Positions 8,489-14,446 of a DNA stretch of 19,467 bases are shown piece after piece. A model generated the notes under the pieces. That model searched no databases. It saw only the letters and a list, made by a program, of their open reading frames with translations, and had not been told where the DNA came from. Source of the stretch: an uncultured Clostridia bacterium (GTDB lineage Bacteria; Bacillota; Clostridia; Oscillospirales; Ruminococcaceae); the NCBI GenBank assembly GCA_947165805.1, contig CAMVBT010000008.1, forward strand, positions 1-19,467. The letters run 5' to 3'. The stretch's first letter is position 1, and every line of letters starts with the position of its first letter. Both the position numbers and the translations under genes were made by a program.

Positions 8489-8507
8489 TTCTAACCCCAC
8501 TTTTTTT

Positions 8508-8560
8508 AATTGACAATTGATAATTGATAATTGATAATTGTGGTGCGGCTGCGCCGCTTA
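8508..8560 (-). repeat. Hairpin + heptamer interspersed repeat, copy in parE leader
   Basis: Read on the minus strand, a GC hairpin (GCGGC, 3-base loop, GCCGC) is followed by ACCACAATT and then tandem AATTATC/AATTGTC heptamers ending in a run of As just before the parE-like start. The same hairpin, ACCAC spacer and heptamers occur twice at 10217-10332. Its orientation relative to the downstream gene is the same there. Read on the plus strand, it also contains TTGACA (8510-8515), 17 bases, then GATAAT (8533-8538), a promoter-like match pointing into the hairpin. Confidence 0.85.
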
Positions 8561-8626
8561 TTTAAATCGTGACGAAGCGGGACAGTTTCTGCGCTTCTCC
8601 ACCCTTTTCCGAAAACATACCCGAAT

Positions 8627-8655
8627 ATTATATCACATTTTTCCGAAAATTACAA
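8627..8655 (-). promoter_or_regulatory. Extended -10 promoter of parE-like/parC-like unit
   Basis: On the minus strand, TTGTAA (8655-8650) is followed by 17 bases and TATAAT (8632-8627). The -10 is preceded by TGA, giving an extended -10 (TGATATAAT). Transcription would start near 8620, leaving a leader of about 130 nt that contains the repeat element at 8508-8560. Confidence 0.7.
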
Positions 8656-8753
8656 GTCAAAATTCGGGACATTTTTTTCGTGTCGGAAAATTCGTCGTTG
8701 TTGTTTTCGCTTCGCGTACAGTTACAACAACAACTACACTATCACTAACACTT

Positions 8754-8896
8754 ACATTATCATTATCATTATATCATTATCACTATCATTATCACTATCA
8801 CTCTCATTATCACTCTCATTATCACTCTCATTATCACTCTCATTATCATTATCACTATCATTATCATTATCACTATCATTATCATTATCATTATCA
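8754..8896. repeat. Imperfect hexanucleotide tandem repeat tract
   Basis: About 143 bases built almost entirely of 6-base units CATTAT, CACTAT and CACTCT (GATAAT, GATAGT, GAGAGT-type on the other strand). Middle units alternate in a 12-base pattern (four CTCTCATTATCA-type units near 8801-8845). One phase slip occurs at about 8771-8774. The tract lies between the two divergent promoters. Base composition is strongly strand-asymmetric, since the plus strand here has almost no G. Confidence 0.92.
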
Positions 8897-8903
8897 GTTC
8901 CAT

Positions 8904-8923
8904 TTGCATACAATTGCATACAA
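8904..8923. repeat. 10-bp tandem duplication
   Basis: Two exact consecutive copies of TTGCATACAA, followed by a partial TTGC. It sits between the hexamer tract and the ruvC promoter. It could be a protein-binding site pair spaced one helical turn, or slippage. Confidence 0.8.
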
Positions 8924-8976
8924 TTGCTTGCTTTTGCACATAAAATACTGTTTTGAGTAGATTTTAACAAAAAGTC

Positions 8977-9005
8977 TTGCATTTATTGGTAAAGTGTGCT
9001 ATAAT
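8977..9005 (+). promoter_or_regulatory. Promoter of ruvC-ruvA-ruvB-glmM unit
   Basis: TTGCAT (8977-8982), 17 bases, then a perfect TATAAT (9000-9005) preceded by TGC, which makes an extended -10. The predicted start is near 9012, giving a leader of about 47 nt before ruvC. No LexA/SOS-box palindrome was noticed by eye. Confidence 0.85.
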
Positions 9006-9058
9006 ATTATGGTATATACTTTCAAAAGGGCTGAAAAAGACCCGGAAAGCGTGATATT

Positions 9059-9550
9059 ATGCGGATAATCGGCATTGACCCGGGCTACGCTATCGTGGGA
9101 TTCGGGGTGCTCGACTACGACAGACCGAAGTTCGATGTCGTAAGCTACGGCGCCATAACCACCGACGCGGAGACCGAGTTCAATACACGGCTCATGGAGA
9201 TATACAACGATACCTGTCAGATATTCGATCAGTACAAGCCGGAGTTCATGGCGATAGAAAAGCTCTACTTCACCACGAACCAGAAAACGGCTATCGCGGT
9301 CGCAGAAGCCCGCGGCATCGTTCTCCTCGCGGCAAGGCAGAGGAACATTGAGATATTCGAGTACACGCCGCTACAGGTCAAGAACTCGATAACCGGCTAC
9401 GGCAAGGCGGTCAAGAAGCAGGTGCAGGAGCTCACGAAGAACATATTGAAGCTCCCCGAGATACCAAAACCCGACGATACCGCAGACGCGCTCGCTATCG
9501 CGGTGTGCCACGCTCACACCTACAATTCGCAGCTGAACAAGTACAGATAA
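9059..9550 (+). CDS. ruvC: Holliday junction resolvase RuvC
   Basis: Endonuclease that cuts Holliday junctions symmetrically, acting with RuvAB. Seen: 163 residues, normal length, RNase H-like fold. The four acidic catalytic positions are all present: Asp7 in IIGIDPGY, Glu67 in MAIEKLYF, and Asp140 and Asp143 in PDDTADALAIA. The ribosome binding site GGAAAG (9044-9049) is modest and sits 9 bases before the ATG. It is the first gene of the plus-strand unit, with a strong promoter at 8977-9005. ruvA follows after 60 bases. Confidence 0.97.
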   Translation: MRIIGIDPGYAIVGFGVLDYDRPKFDVVSYGAITTDAETEFNTRLMEIYNDTCQIFDQYKPEFMAIEKLYFTTNQKTAIAVAEARGIVLLAARQRNIEIFEYTPLQVKNSITGYGKAVKKQVQELTKNILKLPEIPKPDDTADALAIAVCHAHTYNSQLNKYR

Positions 9551-9610
9551 AAGCCGTGTTGTCAAAAATCACGATAAACGCATAAAATAACAGGAAAAGG
9601 AAAAAAAGCC

Positions 9611-10219
9611 ATGATATACAGCTTACGCGGAAAGCTCACACATAAAACAAACGACCTCGCGGTGGTGGAGTGCTCAGGAGTGGGGTTCGCCTGCCGTACC
9701 ACCTCATACACGCTTTCGCCGCTCAAAGTCGGAGAAGAAGTATTCCTGCTCACCTACATGAACGTGCGCGAGGACGCTGTCGAACTGTTCGGGGTCGGTG
9801 AGGCGGCGGAGCTCAACTGCTGCAAGCTGCTGCTCTCCGTCAACGGCGTGGGTCCCAAAGCCGCGCTGGCGATACTGTCGGGAATGTCGCCGCCGAGATT
9901 CGCGCTCTGCGCTCCGCAGGGCCACGGCGAGCTGCCCACAAGCGGTCCCGGGATAAGCAAAAAGACCGCCGACCGCATAATTCTGGAGCTTAAAGACAAA
10001 ATGACAGACCGCATAGGCGAGATAAGCTCGGATACCTACGCCGAGCTTTCAAAGCCCGCTGTCCCCGTGACCGGCAGCGCCGCCGAGGCTATGACCGCGC
10101 TGACGGCTCTGGGCTTCACCGGCTCGCAGGCACAGAAGGCGCTCTCCGGGCTCGACCCCTCCCTCCCCGTCTCCGAGCTCGTCAAAGAAGCCCTGAAAAA
10201 AATAAGCAGCATTAAATAA
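9611..10219 (+). CDS. ruvA: Holliday junction DNA helicase subunit RuvA
   Basis: DNA-binding tetramer that grips the Holliday junction and loads the RuvB motor. Seen: 202 residues, usual length. The N-terminal OB fold reads MIYSLRGKL...VVECSGVGF. The first helix-hairpin-helix is LLLSVNGVGPKAALAIL (73-89). The second lies around GPGISKKTADRIILELKDK (112-130). The C-terminal domain III is AMTALTALGFTGSQAQKAL. Oddity: residues 92-114 (SPPRFALCAPQGHGELPTSGP) keep the family length but carry Pro, His and Gly where relatives have Ala, Asp, Leu and Val/Ile. Two prolines fall in or next to expected helices. The ribosome binding site is AGGAAAAGG at about 9593-9601. The gene is followed by two repeat copies and ruvB. 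Confidence 0.95.
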   Translation: MIYSLRGKLTHKTNDLAVVECSGVGFACRTTSYTLSPLKVGEEVFLLTYMNVREDAVELFGVGEAAELNCCKLLLSVNGVGPKAALAILSGMSPPRFALCAPQGHGELPTSGPGISKKTADRIILELKDKMTDRIGEISSDTYAELSKPAVPVTGSAAEAMTALTALGFTGSQAQKALSGLDPSLPVSELVKEALKKISSIK

Positions 10220-10332
10220 TTGACAATTAAAAAAAGCGGCGTAGCCGCACCACAATTATCAATTGTCAATTGTCAGTTAAAAAAAGCGGCGAAGCCGCAC
10301 CACAATTGTCAATTATCAATTATCAATTATTA
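10217..10332 (+). repeat. Two tandem hairpin + heptamer repeat copies between ruvA and ruvB
   Basis: Two units with an exact 50-base offset (A-runs end at 10235 and 10285). Each has seven As, a GCGGC/GCCGC hairpin with a 3-base loop, ACCACAATT, then AATTATC/AATTGTC heptamers. An outer 11-bp inverted repeat (AATTGACAATT at 10218-10228 with AATTGTCAATT at 10260-10270) encloses the first hairpin. The element fills nearly all of the ruvA-ruvB gap and ends 18 bases before the ruvB ATG. Read on the minus strand, each hairpin is followed by seven Ts and so resembles an intrinsic terminator for antisense transcription. Confidence 0.92.
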
Positions 10333-10349
10333 ACGGGAAAGTAAGAGAA

Positions 10350-11423
10350 ATGATAGAAACAAACAAAGACAGCGAAATATCAAGACAGCGGATAACCGAG
10401 CCTGAGCTTATGCCGGAGGATACGGATATCGAGTTCAGCCTGAGACCCAAAAGACTGAACGAATACATCGGACAGGATAAGGTCAAGGAAAATATGTCCG
10501 TGTTCATCGAGGCGGCAAAGGCTCGCGGCGAAAGCCTCGACCACGTTCTGCTTTACGGGCCTCCCGGTCTCGGAAAAACTACGCTCGCACGCATAATCGC
10601 CAACGAAATGGGCGTCGGGATAAGCATTACCTCGGGACCCGCAATAGAAAAGCCCGGAGACCTCGCCTCGATACTCACGAACCTGAAAGACGGCGACGTG
10701 CTGTTCATCGACGAGATACACCGTATGTCAAGACAGGTCGAGGAAATTCTCTACCCCGCAATGGAAGACAACGTCCTCGATATCATCATCGGCAAGGGTC
10801 CCGCTGCACAGTCGATAAGAATAGACCTGCCGAAGTTCACACTGGTCGGTGCGACCACACGCGCAGGACAGCTCACCGGGCCGCTGCGTGACCGCTTCGG
10901 AGTGATACAAAGGCTGGAGCTCTACACAGAAGATCAGCTCTGCGATATCATAATGCGCTCGTCCGTCATACTCTCGATACCTACCGACAAGGACGGAGCC
11001 CGTGAGCTCGCCAAGCGCTCGAGAGGAACCCCCCGTATCGCAAACAGGCTTCTCAAGCGCGTCCGGGACTTCGCGGAGGTCATGGGAACAGGCAGGATAA
11101 CAAAAGAAATGGCGGATATCGCCCTCGACAGGCTCGAGATCGACAAGCTCGGTCTCGACGGACTCGACAGACGTATGCTGACCATGATAATCAAAGGATA
11201 CAACGGAGGCCCCGTCGGACTTGAAACTCTGGCTTCCGCGCTGGGTGAGGAATCCGTTACGCTCGAGGACGTGTGCGAGCCGTTCCTCATGCAGCTCGGC
11301 TTCATAGCGAGAACGCCGCGCGGACGTACCGCGACGGCTCTTGCTTACAGGCACCTCGGCTTGGAGGCTCCGGGTTCGGGACAGACGGGTTACGAACAAA
11401 TAAAACTTGGAGAGGATAACTGA
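10350..11423 (+). CDS. ruvB: Holliday junction branch migration ATPase RuvB
   Basis: AAA+ hexameric motor that drives branch migration with RuvA. Seen: 357 residues with Walker [10 protein letters not shown] (70-78), Walker B LFIDEIH (118-124), sensor-1 GATTRAG (167-173), the arginine-finger region LRDRFG (179-184), sensor-2 [15 protein letters not shown] and a C-terminal winged helix ending in [11 protein letters not shown]. The N-terminal extension before the family core is short. The ribosome binding site is weak (GGGAAAG or AAGAGA just upstream), because the leader is occupied by the repeat element. The stop codon lies one base before the glmM start, so glmM translation is probably coupled. 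Confidence 0.98.
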   Translation: MIETNKDSEISRQRITEPELMPEDTDIEFSLRPKRLNEYIGQDKVKENMSVFIEAAKARGESLDHVLLYGPPGLGKTTLARIIANEMGVGISITSGPAIEKPGDLASILTNLKDGDVLFIDEIHRMSRQVEEILYPAMEDNVLDIIIGKGPAAQSIRIDLPKFTLVGATTRAGQLTGPLRDRFGVIQRLELYTEDQLCDIIMRSSVILSIPTDKDGARELAKRSRGTPRIANRLLKRVRDFAEVMGTGRITKEMADIALDRLEIDKLGLDGLDRRMLTMIIKGYNGGPVGLETLASALGEESVTLEDVCEPFLMQLGFIARTPRGRTATALAYRHLGLEAPGSGQTGYEQIKLGEDN

Positions 11424-11424
11424 T

Positions 11425-12792
11425 ATGGGAAGATTATTCGGAACCGACGGCGCGAGAGGCGTCGCGATAACAGAACTCACCTGTGAGCTCGCAATGAACA
11501 TCGGCAGAGCCGCGGCTATCGTGCTCACAAAGCACAAGCCCGCCGGCGAAAGAGCAAAGCTCGTCATAGGCAAGGACACACGCATCTCCTCGGATATCCT
11601 CGAGGCGGCTCTTATCGCGGGCATCATGTCCGTGGGCGCCGACGCCGTCCGGCTCGGCATAGTGCCGACTCCTGCGGTCGCGTATCTCGTTAAGGAGCAG
11701 AACGCCGACGCGGGCGTGATGATATCCGCTTCGCACAACACCGTCGAGTACAACGGCATAAAGCTGTTCGCCGGAACGGGATTCAAGCTGCCCGATGAGG
11801 TCGAGAACGAGATAGAAGCTCTCATACTCGACACTCCGGAGAAAATGACACAGAAAAGCGGCACAGAAGTAGGAAGGCTCTCCGTGCTCGAGGACGCGGC
11901 GGAAAAGTATTGCAGACACGTCGCCGAATGTGCCGATATCGGAAAAGAACGGAAAGAGCGCCTTAAAGTGATGATAGACTGCGCGAACGGAAGCGCCTCA
12001 AAGACCGCGCACGCGCTTTTCAACCGGCTGTACTGCCTTGATTTCGTGGTCGTGAACGCTATGTTCGACGGCACGAACATCAACGATAACTGCGGCTCCA
12101 CGCACATCGACAGGCTCGCGGAAAGAGTAGTCGAGGGCGGGTATGACCTCGGTATAGCGTTCGACGGCGACGCGGACAGATGCCTCGCTGTGGACGAGAA
12201 GGGTCATATCGTTGACGGCGACAGGCTGATAGCGATAATCTCCGCCGGTATGAAGGAAGCCGGGATCCTGAAAAAGGACACCGCCGTCGTGACGGTCATG
12301 AGCAACCTCGGGTTCCATACATACATGAAGGAGCACGGCATAAATACCGTCTGCACCGCCGTAGGAGACAGATATGTGCTTGAGGAGATGCTGAAAAGCG
12401 GCTACAACATCGGCGGCGAGCAGTCGGGACATATCATATTCCTCGACCACGCGACGACCGGCGACGGACAGCTCACGGCGGTGAAGCTTGTATCGCTGCT
12501 GACACATTCCGACAGAACGCTGTCCTCGTACAATGAGGAATTCGCGGATTACCCGCAGCTCCTCGTAAACGTGAAGATAAGCGCGGACAAGAAAGGGCTG
12601 TGGGATAAGAACGAGGCCATACTCGCCTCGATAAAGGAAGCCGAAGAAGCCCTCGGCGCGGACGGACGCGTGCTTGTGCGCGAGAGCGGCACCGAGCCCC
12701 TTGTGCGCGTAATGATCGAGGGCAAGGACGCGGCTCTCGTTGACAAATACACCAACATGATCGCGGATACGGTGAAAAAGGAGTTCGCTTAA
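11425..12792 (+). CDS. glmM: Phosphoglucosamine mutase
   Basis: Converts glucosamine 6-phosphate to glucosamine 1-phosphate, a committed step toward UDP-GlcNAc for peptidoglycan. Seen: 455 residues from ATG 11425. GRLFGTDGARG opens the protein. The phosphoserine loop SASHN is at 101-105 with Ser103 as the expected catalytic residue. The metal-binding FDGDADR is at 246-252. The substrate phosphate-binding RESGTEPLVRVM lies near the C-terminus. An upstream in-frame ATG (11407) lies inside ruvB and would add six non-family residues. The GGAGAGG ribosome binding site at 11409-11415 supports 11425. Its stop codon overlaps the next gene's ATG by one base. Confidence 0.97.
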   Translation: MGRLFGTDGARGVAITELTCELAMNIGRAAAIVLTKHKPAGERAKLVIGKDTRISSDILEAALIAGIMSVGADAVRLGIVPTPAVAYLVKEQNADAGVMISASHNTVEYNGIKLFAGTGFKLPDEVENEIEALILDTPEKMTQKSGTEVGRLSVLEDAAEKYCRHVAECADIGKERKERLKVMIDCANGSASKTAHALFNRLYCLDFVVVNAMFDGTNINDNCGSTHIDRLAERVVEGGYDLGIAFDGDADRCLAVDEKGHIVDGDRLIAIISAGMKEAGILKKDTAVVTVMSNLGFHTYMKEHGINTVCTAVGDRYVLEEMLKSGYNIGGEQSGHIIFLDHATTGDGQLTAVKLVSLLTHSDRTLSSYNEEFADYPQLLVNVKISADKKGLWDKNEAILASIKEAEEALGADGRVLVRESGTEPLVRVMIEGKDAALVDKYTNMIADTVKKEFA

Positions 12793-13133
12793 TGGCAAAG
12801 ATACAGCAGGAGCTTTACGGTAACTTCGACATGATACTGAACGCTCTGACAAACGCCGTGATGGGCGGGAGCATGAGCGCGACGCTTGAAGACTCGTCCG
12901 ACTTCTACGACCGCGACTCGCGGTGCTCGGTCAGAGTGTTCGAGAGGTACAGCTATTGGGGGAAGAACAGAGTTTCCCTCTCCCTCACGCTCTACGAGAC
13001 CAGCGGTCATGTGTTCATCAGTGCCATAACCTCCGGCGGCAGTCAGGCTCTTTTCTTCAAGATAAACACGTTCGGTGAAAAGGCGTTCCTCGACACTATA
13101 CGCGATACCATAAACGCTTTTTCGTACAGGTGA
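12792..13133 (+). CDS. Small conserved protein of unknown function (paralogue 1; possibly DUF6054)
   Basis: 113 residues, soluble, with no signal peptide or membrane segment. Seen: MAKIQQELYGNFD at the start, an RCSVRVFERYS strand, alternating hydrophobic strands (VSLSLTLYET, HVFISAITSGG) and an amphipathic C-terminal helix. The next gene is a paralogue with roughly half of aligned residues identical by eye, and shares MAKIQ, RCSV, FERYS, SGGS and KINT. From memory the pattern resembles the DUF6054 family of Firmicutes, which needs a profile search. An AAAAAGGAG ribosome binding site lies at the end of glmM, and the ATG overlaps the glmM stop by one base, so it is expressed with glmM. Function unknown. 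Confidence 0.85.
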   Translation: MAKIQQELYGNFDMILNALTNAVMGGSMSATLEDSSDFYDRDSRCSVRVFERYSYWGKNRVSLSLTLYETSGHVFISAITSGGSQALFFKINTFGEKAFLDTIRDTINAFSYR

Positions 13134-13137
13134 TGAT

Positions 13138-13497
13138 ATGGCAAAGATACAAAGGGAAGTCTACGGCGACTTCGACGAAATGATAACTGCGATATACGAC
13201 GCGGTAACAGGCAGCAGCGTGACCGGAGAAATGGTCGAGTCCTCGGCTTTTACGGGAAGCGAGGCACGCTGCTCCGTGATGATATTCGAGCGGTACAGCG
13301 CCATGTACAGCTCCCGGGTGACGCTCTCGGTAACGCTGTTCGAGACCGAGGGCAGGAGGTTCGTATCCGCCGTGTCATCGGGCGGGAGCTCGGCGCGTTT
13401 TGTCAAGATAAACACGATACCGGAGGATTCGATGCTGGAAACGGTACGATATGTGATACACTCGTATTCGAGACCAAAGCCCGGAGAAAATGGATAA
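13138..13497 (+). CDS. Small conserved protein of unknown function (paralogue 2; possibly DUF6054)
   Basis: 119 residues, tandem duplicate of the preceding gene. Seen: MAKIQREVYGDFDEM, ARCSVMIFERYS, VTLSVTLFETEG, VSAVSSGGS and FVKINT, with a slightly longer C-terminus (RPKPGENG). Differences cluster in the first helix and in the loop after FERYS (AMYSSR versus YWGKNR), so the two copies may have specialised. It starts four bases after its sister's stop, with an AGGTGAT ribosome binding site inside that gene's end. The next gene starts three bases after its stop. It is probably part of the glmM transcript. No function is assigned. Confidence 0.84.
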   Translation: MAKIQREVYGDFDEMITAIYDAVTGSSVTGEMVESSAFTGSEARCSVMIFERYSAMYSSRVTLSVTLFETEGRRFVSAVSSGGSSARFVKINTIPEDSMLETVRYVIHSYSRPKPGENG

Positions 13498-13500
13498 TAT

Positions 13501-14364
13501 ATGCGCATTGCTGAAAACTGGAAAGATTACAGACTTATAGACACCTCGGGCGGCGACAGGCTGGAGAAATGGGGAGATGTGACCCTTATCCGCCCCGACC
13601 CGCAGGTGATATGGAAAAACCCCTCCCCCGCCCCGGAATGGGACAGCGCCGACGCGGTGTACAACCGCTCGTCGAGCGGCGGCGGGAGCTGGTCATATAA
13701 CAGAAAGCTCCCCGAGAGCTGGAACATTCGCTACGGCGGGCTCACGTTCCTTGTGAAGCCCACAGGCTTCAAGCACACGGGGCTGTTCCCCGAGCAGGCG
13801 GTCAACTGGGAGCTCTGCGACAGGCTGATACGCGGCGCAGGCAGAGAGATAAGCGTGCTGAACCTGTTCGCCTACACCGGCGGAGCCACGCTCGCCTGCG
13901 CAAAGGCGGGGGCTAAGGTCTGCCACCTCGACGCCGTGAAGAACATGGTCGAGTGGGGCAAGGAGAACGCGCGGCTCTCGGGGCTCGCGGACAGGCCGAT
14001 ACGGTGGATAACCGACGACGCGATGAAGTTCCTCGGGCGCGAGATACGCCGCGGGAACCGCTACGACGGCATTATCCTCGACCCGCCGAGCTACGGGCGC
14101 GGCACAAACGGCGAACTGTGGAAGCTCGAGGACTGCATATACGAACTCATGGAGCGCTGCACCGAGGTGCTTTCGGACAAGCCGCTGTTCCTGCTGCTCA
14201 ACAGCTACACCACGGGGCTTTCGCCGTCAGTTATGGCTTATCTGCTGAAAATGACGGTCGGACAGAGATTTACCGCGGACGTGAGCGCCGAGGAGATAGG
14301 GCTGCCCGTCGAAAGAACGGGTATGGCAATTCCCTGCGGGAACAGTGCGATAGCGCTGTTCTGA
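13501..14364 (+). CDS. Class I SAM-dependent methyltransferase, RlmI/RlmK-like
   Basis: Seen: 287 residues. An N-terminal beta-rich part (FLVKPTGFKHTGLFPEQ, 83-99) is followed by a Rossmann methyltransferase. SAM-binding motif I is NLFAYTGGAT (121-130), the acidic strand end is HLDAVKNMVEW (142-152), an Asp173 motif III follows, and the catalytic-type LDPPSYGRG is at 193-201. Known: NLFAYTG plus DPPS(Y/F)GRG marks the COG1092 group of 23S rRNA cytosine-C5/guanine methyltransferases and relatives. The N-terminal PUA domain of RlmI is lacking. Substrate is inferred as rRNA, unproven. It starts three bases after the second small protein. A decayed duplication of its 3' end lies immediately downstream. 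Confidence 0.88.
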   Translation: MRIAENWKDYRLIDTSGGDRLEKWGDVTLIRPDPQVIWKNPSPAPEWDSADAVYNRSSSGGGSWSYNRKLPESWNIRYGGLTFLVKPTGFKHTGLFPEQAVNWELCDRLIRGAGREISVLNLFAYTGGATLACAKAGAKVCHLDAVKNMVEWGKENARLSGLADRPIRWITDDAMKFLGREIRRGNRYDGIILDPPSYGRGTNGELWKLEDCIYELMERCTEVLSDKPLFLLLNSYTTGLSPSVMAYLLKMTVGQRFTADVSAEEIGLPVERTGMAIPCGNSAIALF

Positions 14365-14413
14365 ATGTCCGCGCAAGCGGCATTCCAAATACTGCTATAG
14401 CGCTGTTCTGAAT
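14350..14413 (+). repeat. 17-bp direct repeat duplicating the methyltransferase gene end
   Basis: The 17-base sequence ATAGCGCTGTTCTGAAT occurs at 14350-14366 (ending the methyltransferase, including its TGA) and again at 14397-14413, offset 47 bases. Flanking matches (CATTCC and an ACTG/ACAG similarity) suggest a partly decayed tandem duplication of the last codons. The second copy also carries the residues AIALF and a stop, but is not part of the gene. Confidence 0.85.
14363..14385 (+). other. GNRA-capped hairpin after methyltransferase stop
   Basis: GAATG (14363-14367) pairs with CATTC (14381-14385). After a one-base bulge, CCGC (14369-14372) pairs with GCGG (14377-14380) around a GCAA tetraloop. 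It starts within the stop codon. No T-run follows, so it is not a standard terminator. It could be an RNA stability or processing structure. Confidence 0.6.
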
Positions 14414-14446
14414 AAACCATAAATATCATACAGAAGAACAAAAGAA

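Larger units (their letters stand above)
8489..9058. other. Divergent intergenic region between parE-like and ruvC
   Basis: About 570 bases with no credible gene. From left to right it holds a hairpin/heptamer repeat in the parE leader (8508-8560), the minus-strand promoter (8627-8655), an AT-rich linker, a hexanucleotide repeat tract (8754-8896), a 10-bp tandem duplication (8904-8923) and the plus-strand ruvC promoter (8977-9005). Open frames that cross the hexamer tract on either strand are low-complexity products of the period-6 repeat and have no ribosome binding site. Confidence 0.8.

Noticed and set aside
8489..8500. Upstream GTG start adding four residues to the ParE-like protein
   Set aside because: No ribosome binding site precedes the GTG, whereas GGGG is suitably placed before the ATG at 8488. 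The homologous region begins after the ATG.
8538..8960. Plus-strand open frame with a long Tyr-His/Ser-His repeat
   Set aside because: It is a by-product of the period-6 DNA repeat, which keeps any frame open. It has no ribosome binding site, crosses the parE leader and both promoters' surroundings, and matches no known protein type.
8752..8982. Minus-strand frame with Ser-Asp/Asn-Asp repeats resembling an SD-repeat surface protein
   Set aside because: No signal peptide, LPXTG or ribosome binding site. The start lies in the ruvC promoter, and the repeat protein is a translation of GATAAT-type hexamers that ends by phase slip.
9884..9955. RuvA pseudogene or frameshift
   Set aside because: The reading frame is open at full length and both flanks match the family in the same frame with conserved spacing, so it is kept as an intact gene with an unusual patch.
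10217..10332. Possible CRISPR array (50-bp period, palindromic core)
   Set aside because: Only two adjacent units without unique spacers, and the whole unit including the A/T part is repeated. No cas genes are nearby.
11407..11424. Upstream ATG for GlmM giving six extra residues
   Set aside because: It lies inside the ruvB coding end before the GGAGAGG ribosome binding site. The family-typical GRLFGTDG start follows the ATG at 11425.
10728..12107. Long antisense open frame (459 codons) opposite ruvB and glmM
   Set aside because: The plus strand encodes two unmistakable conserved enzymes over this span. The antisense frame is a codon-bias shadow with no ribosome binding site and no recognisable domains.
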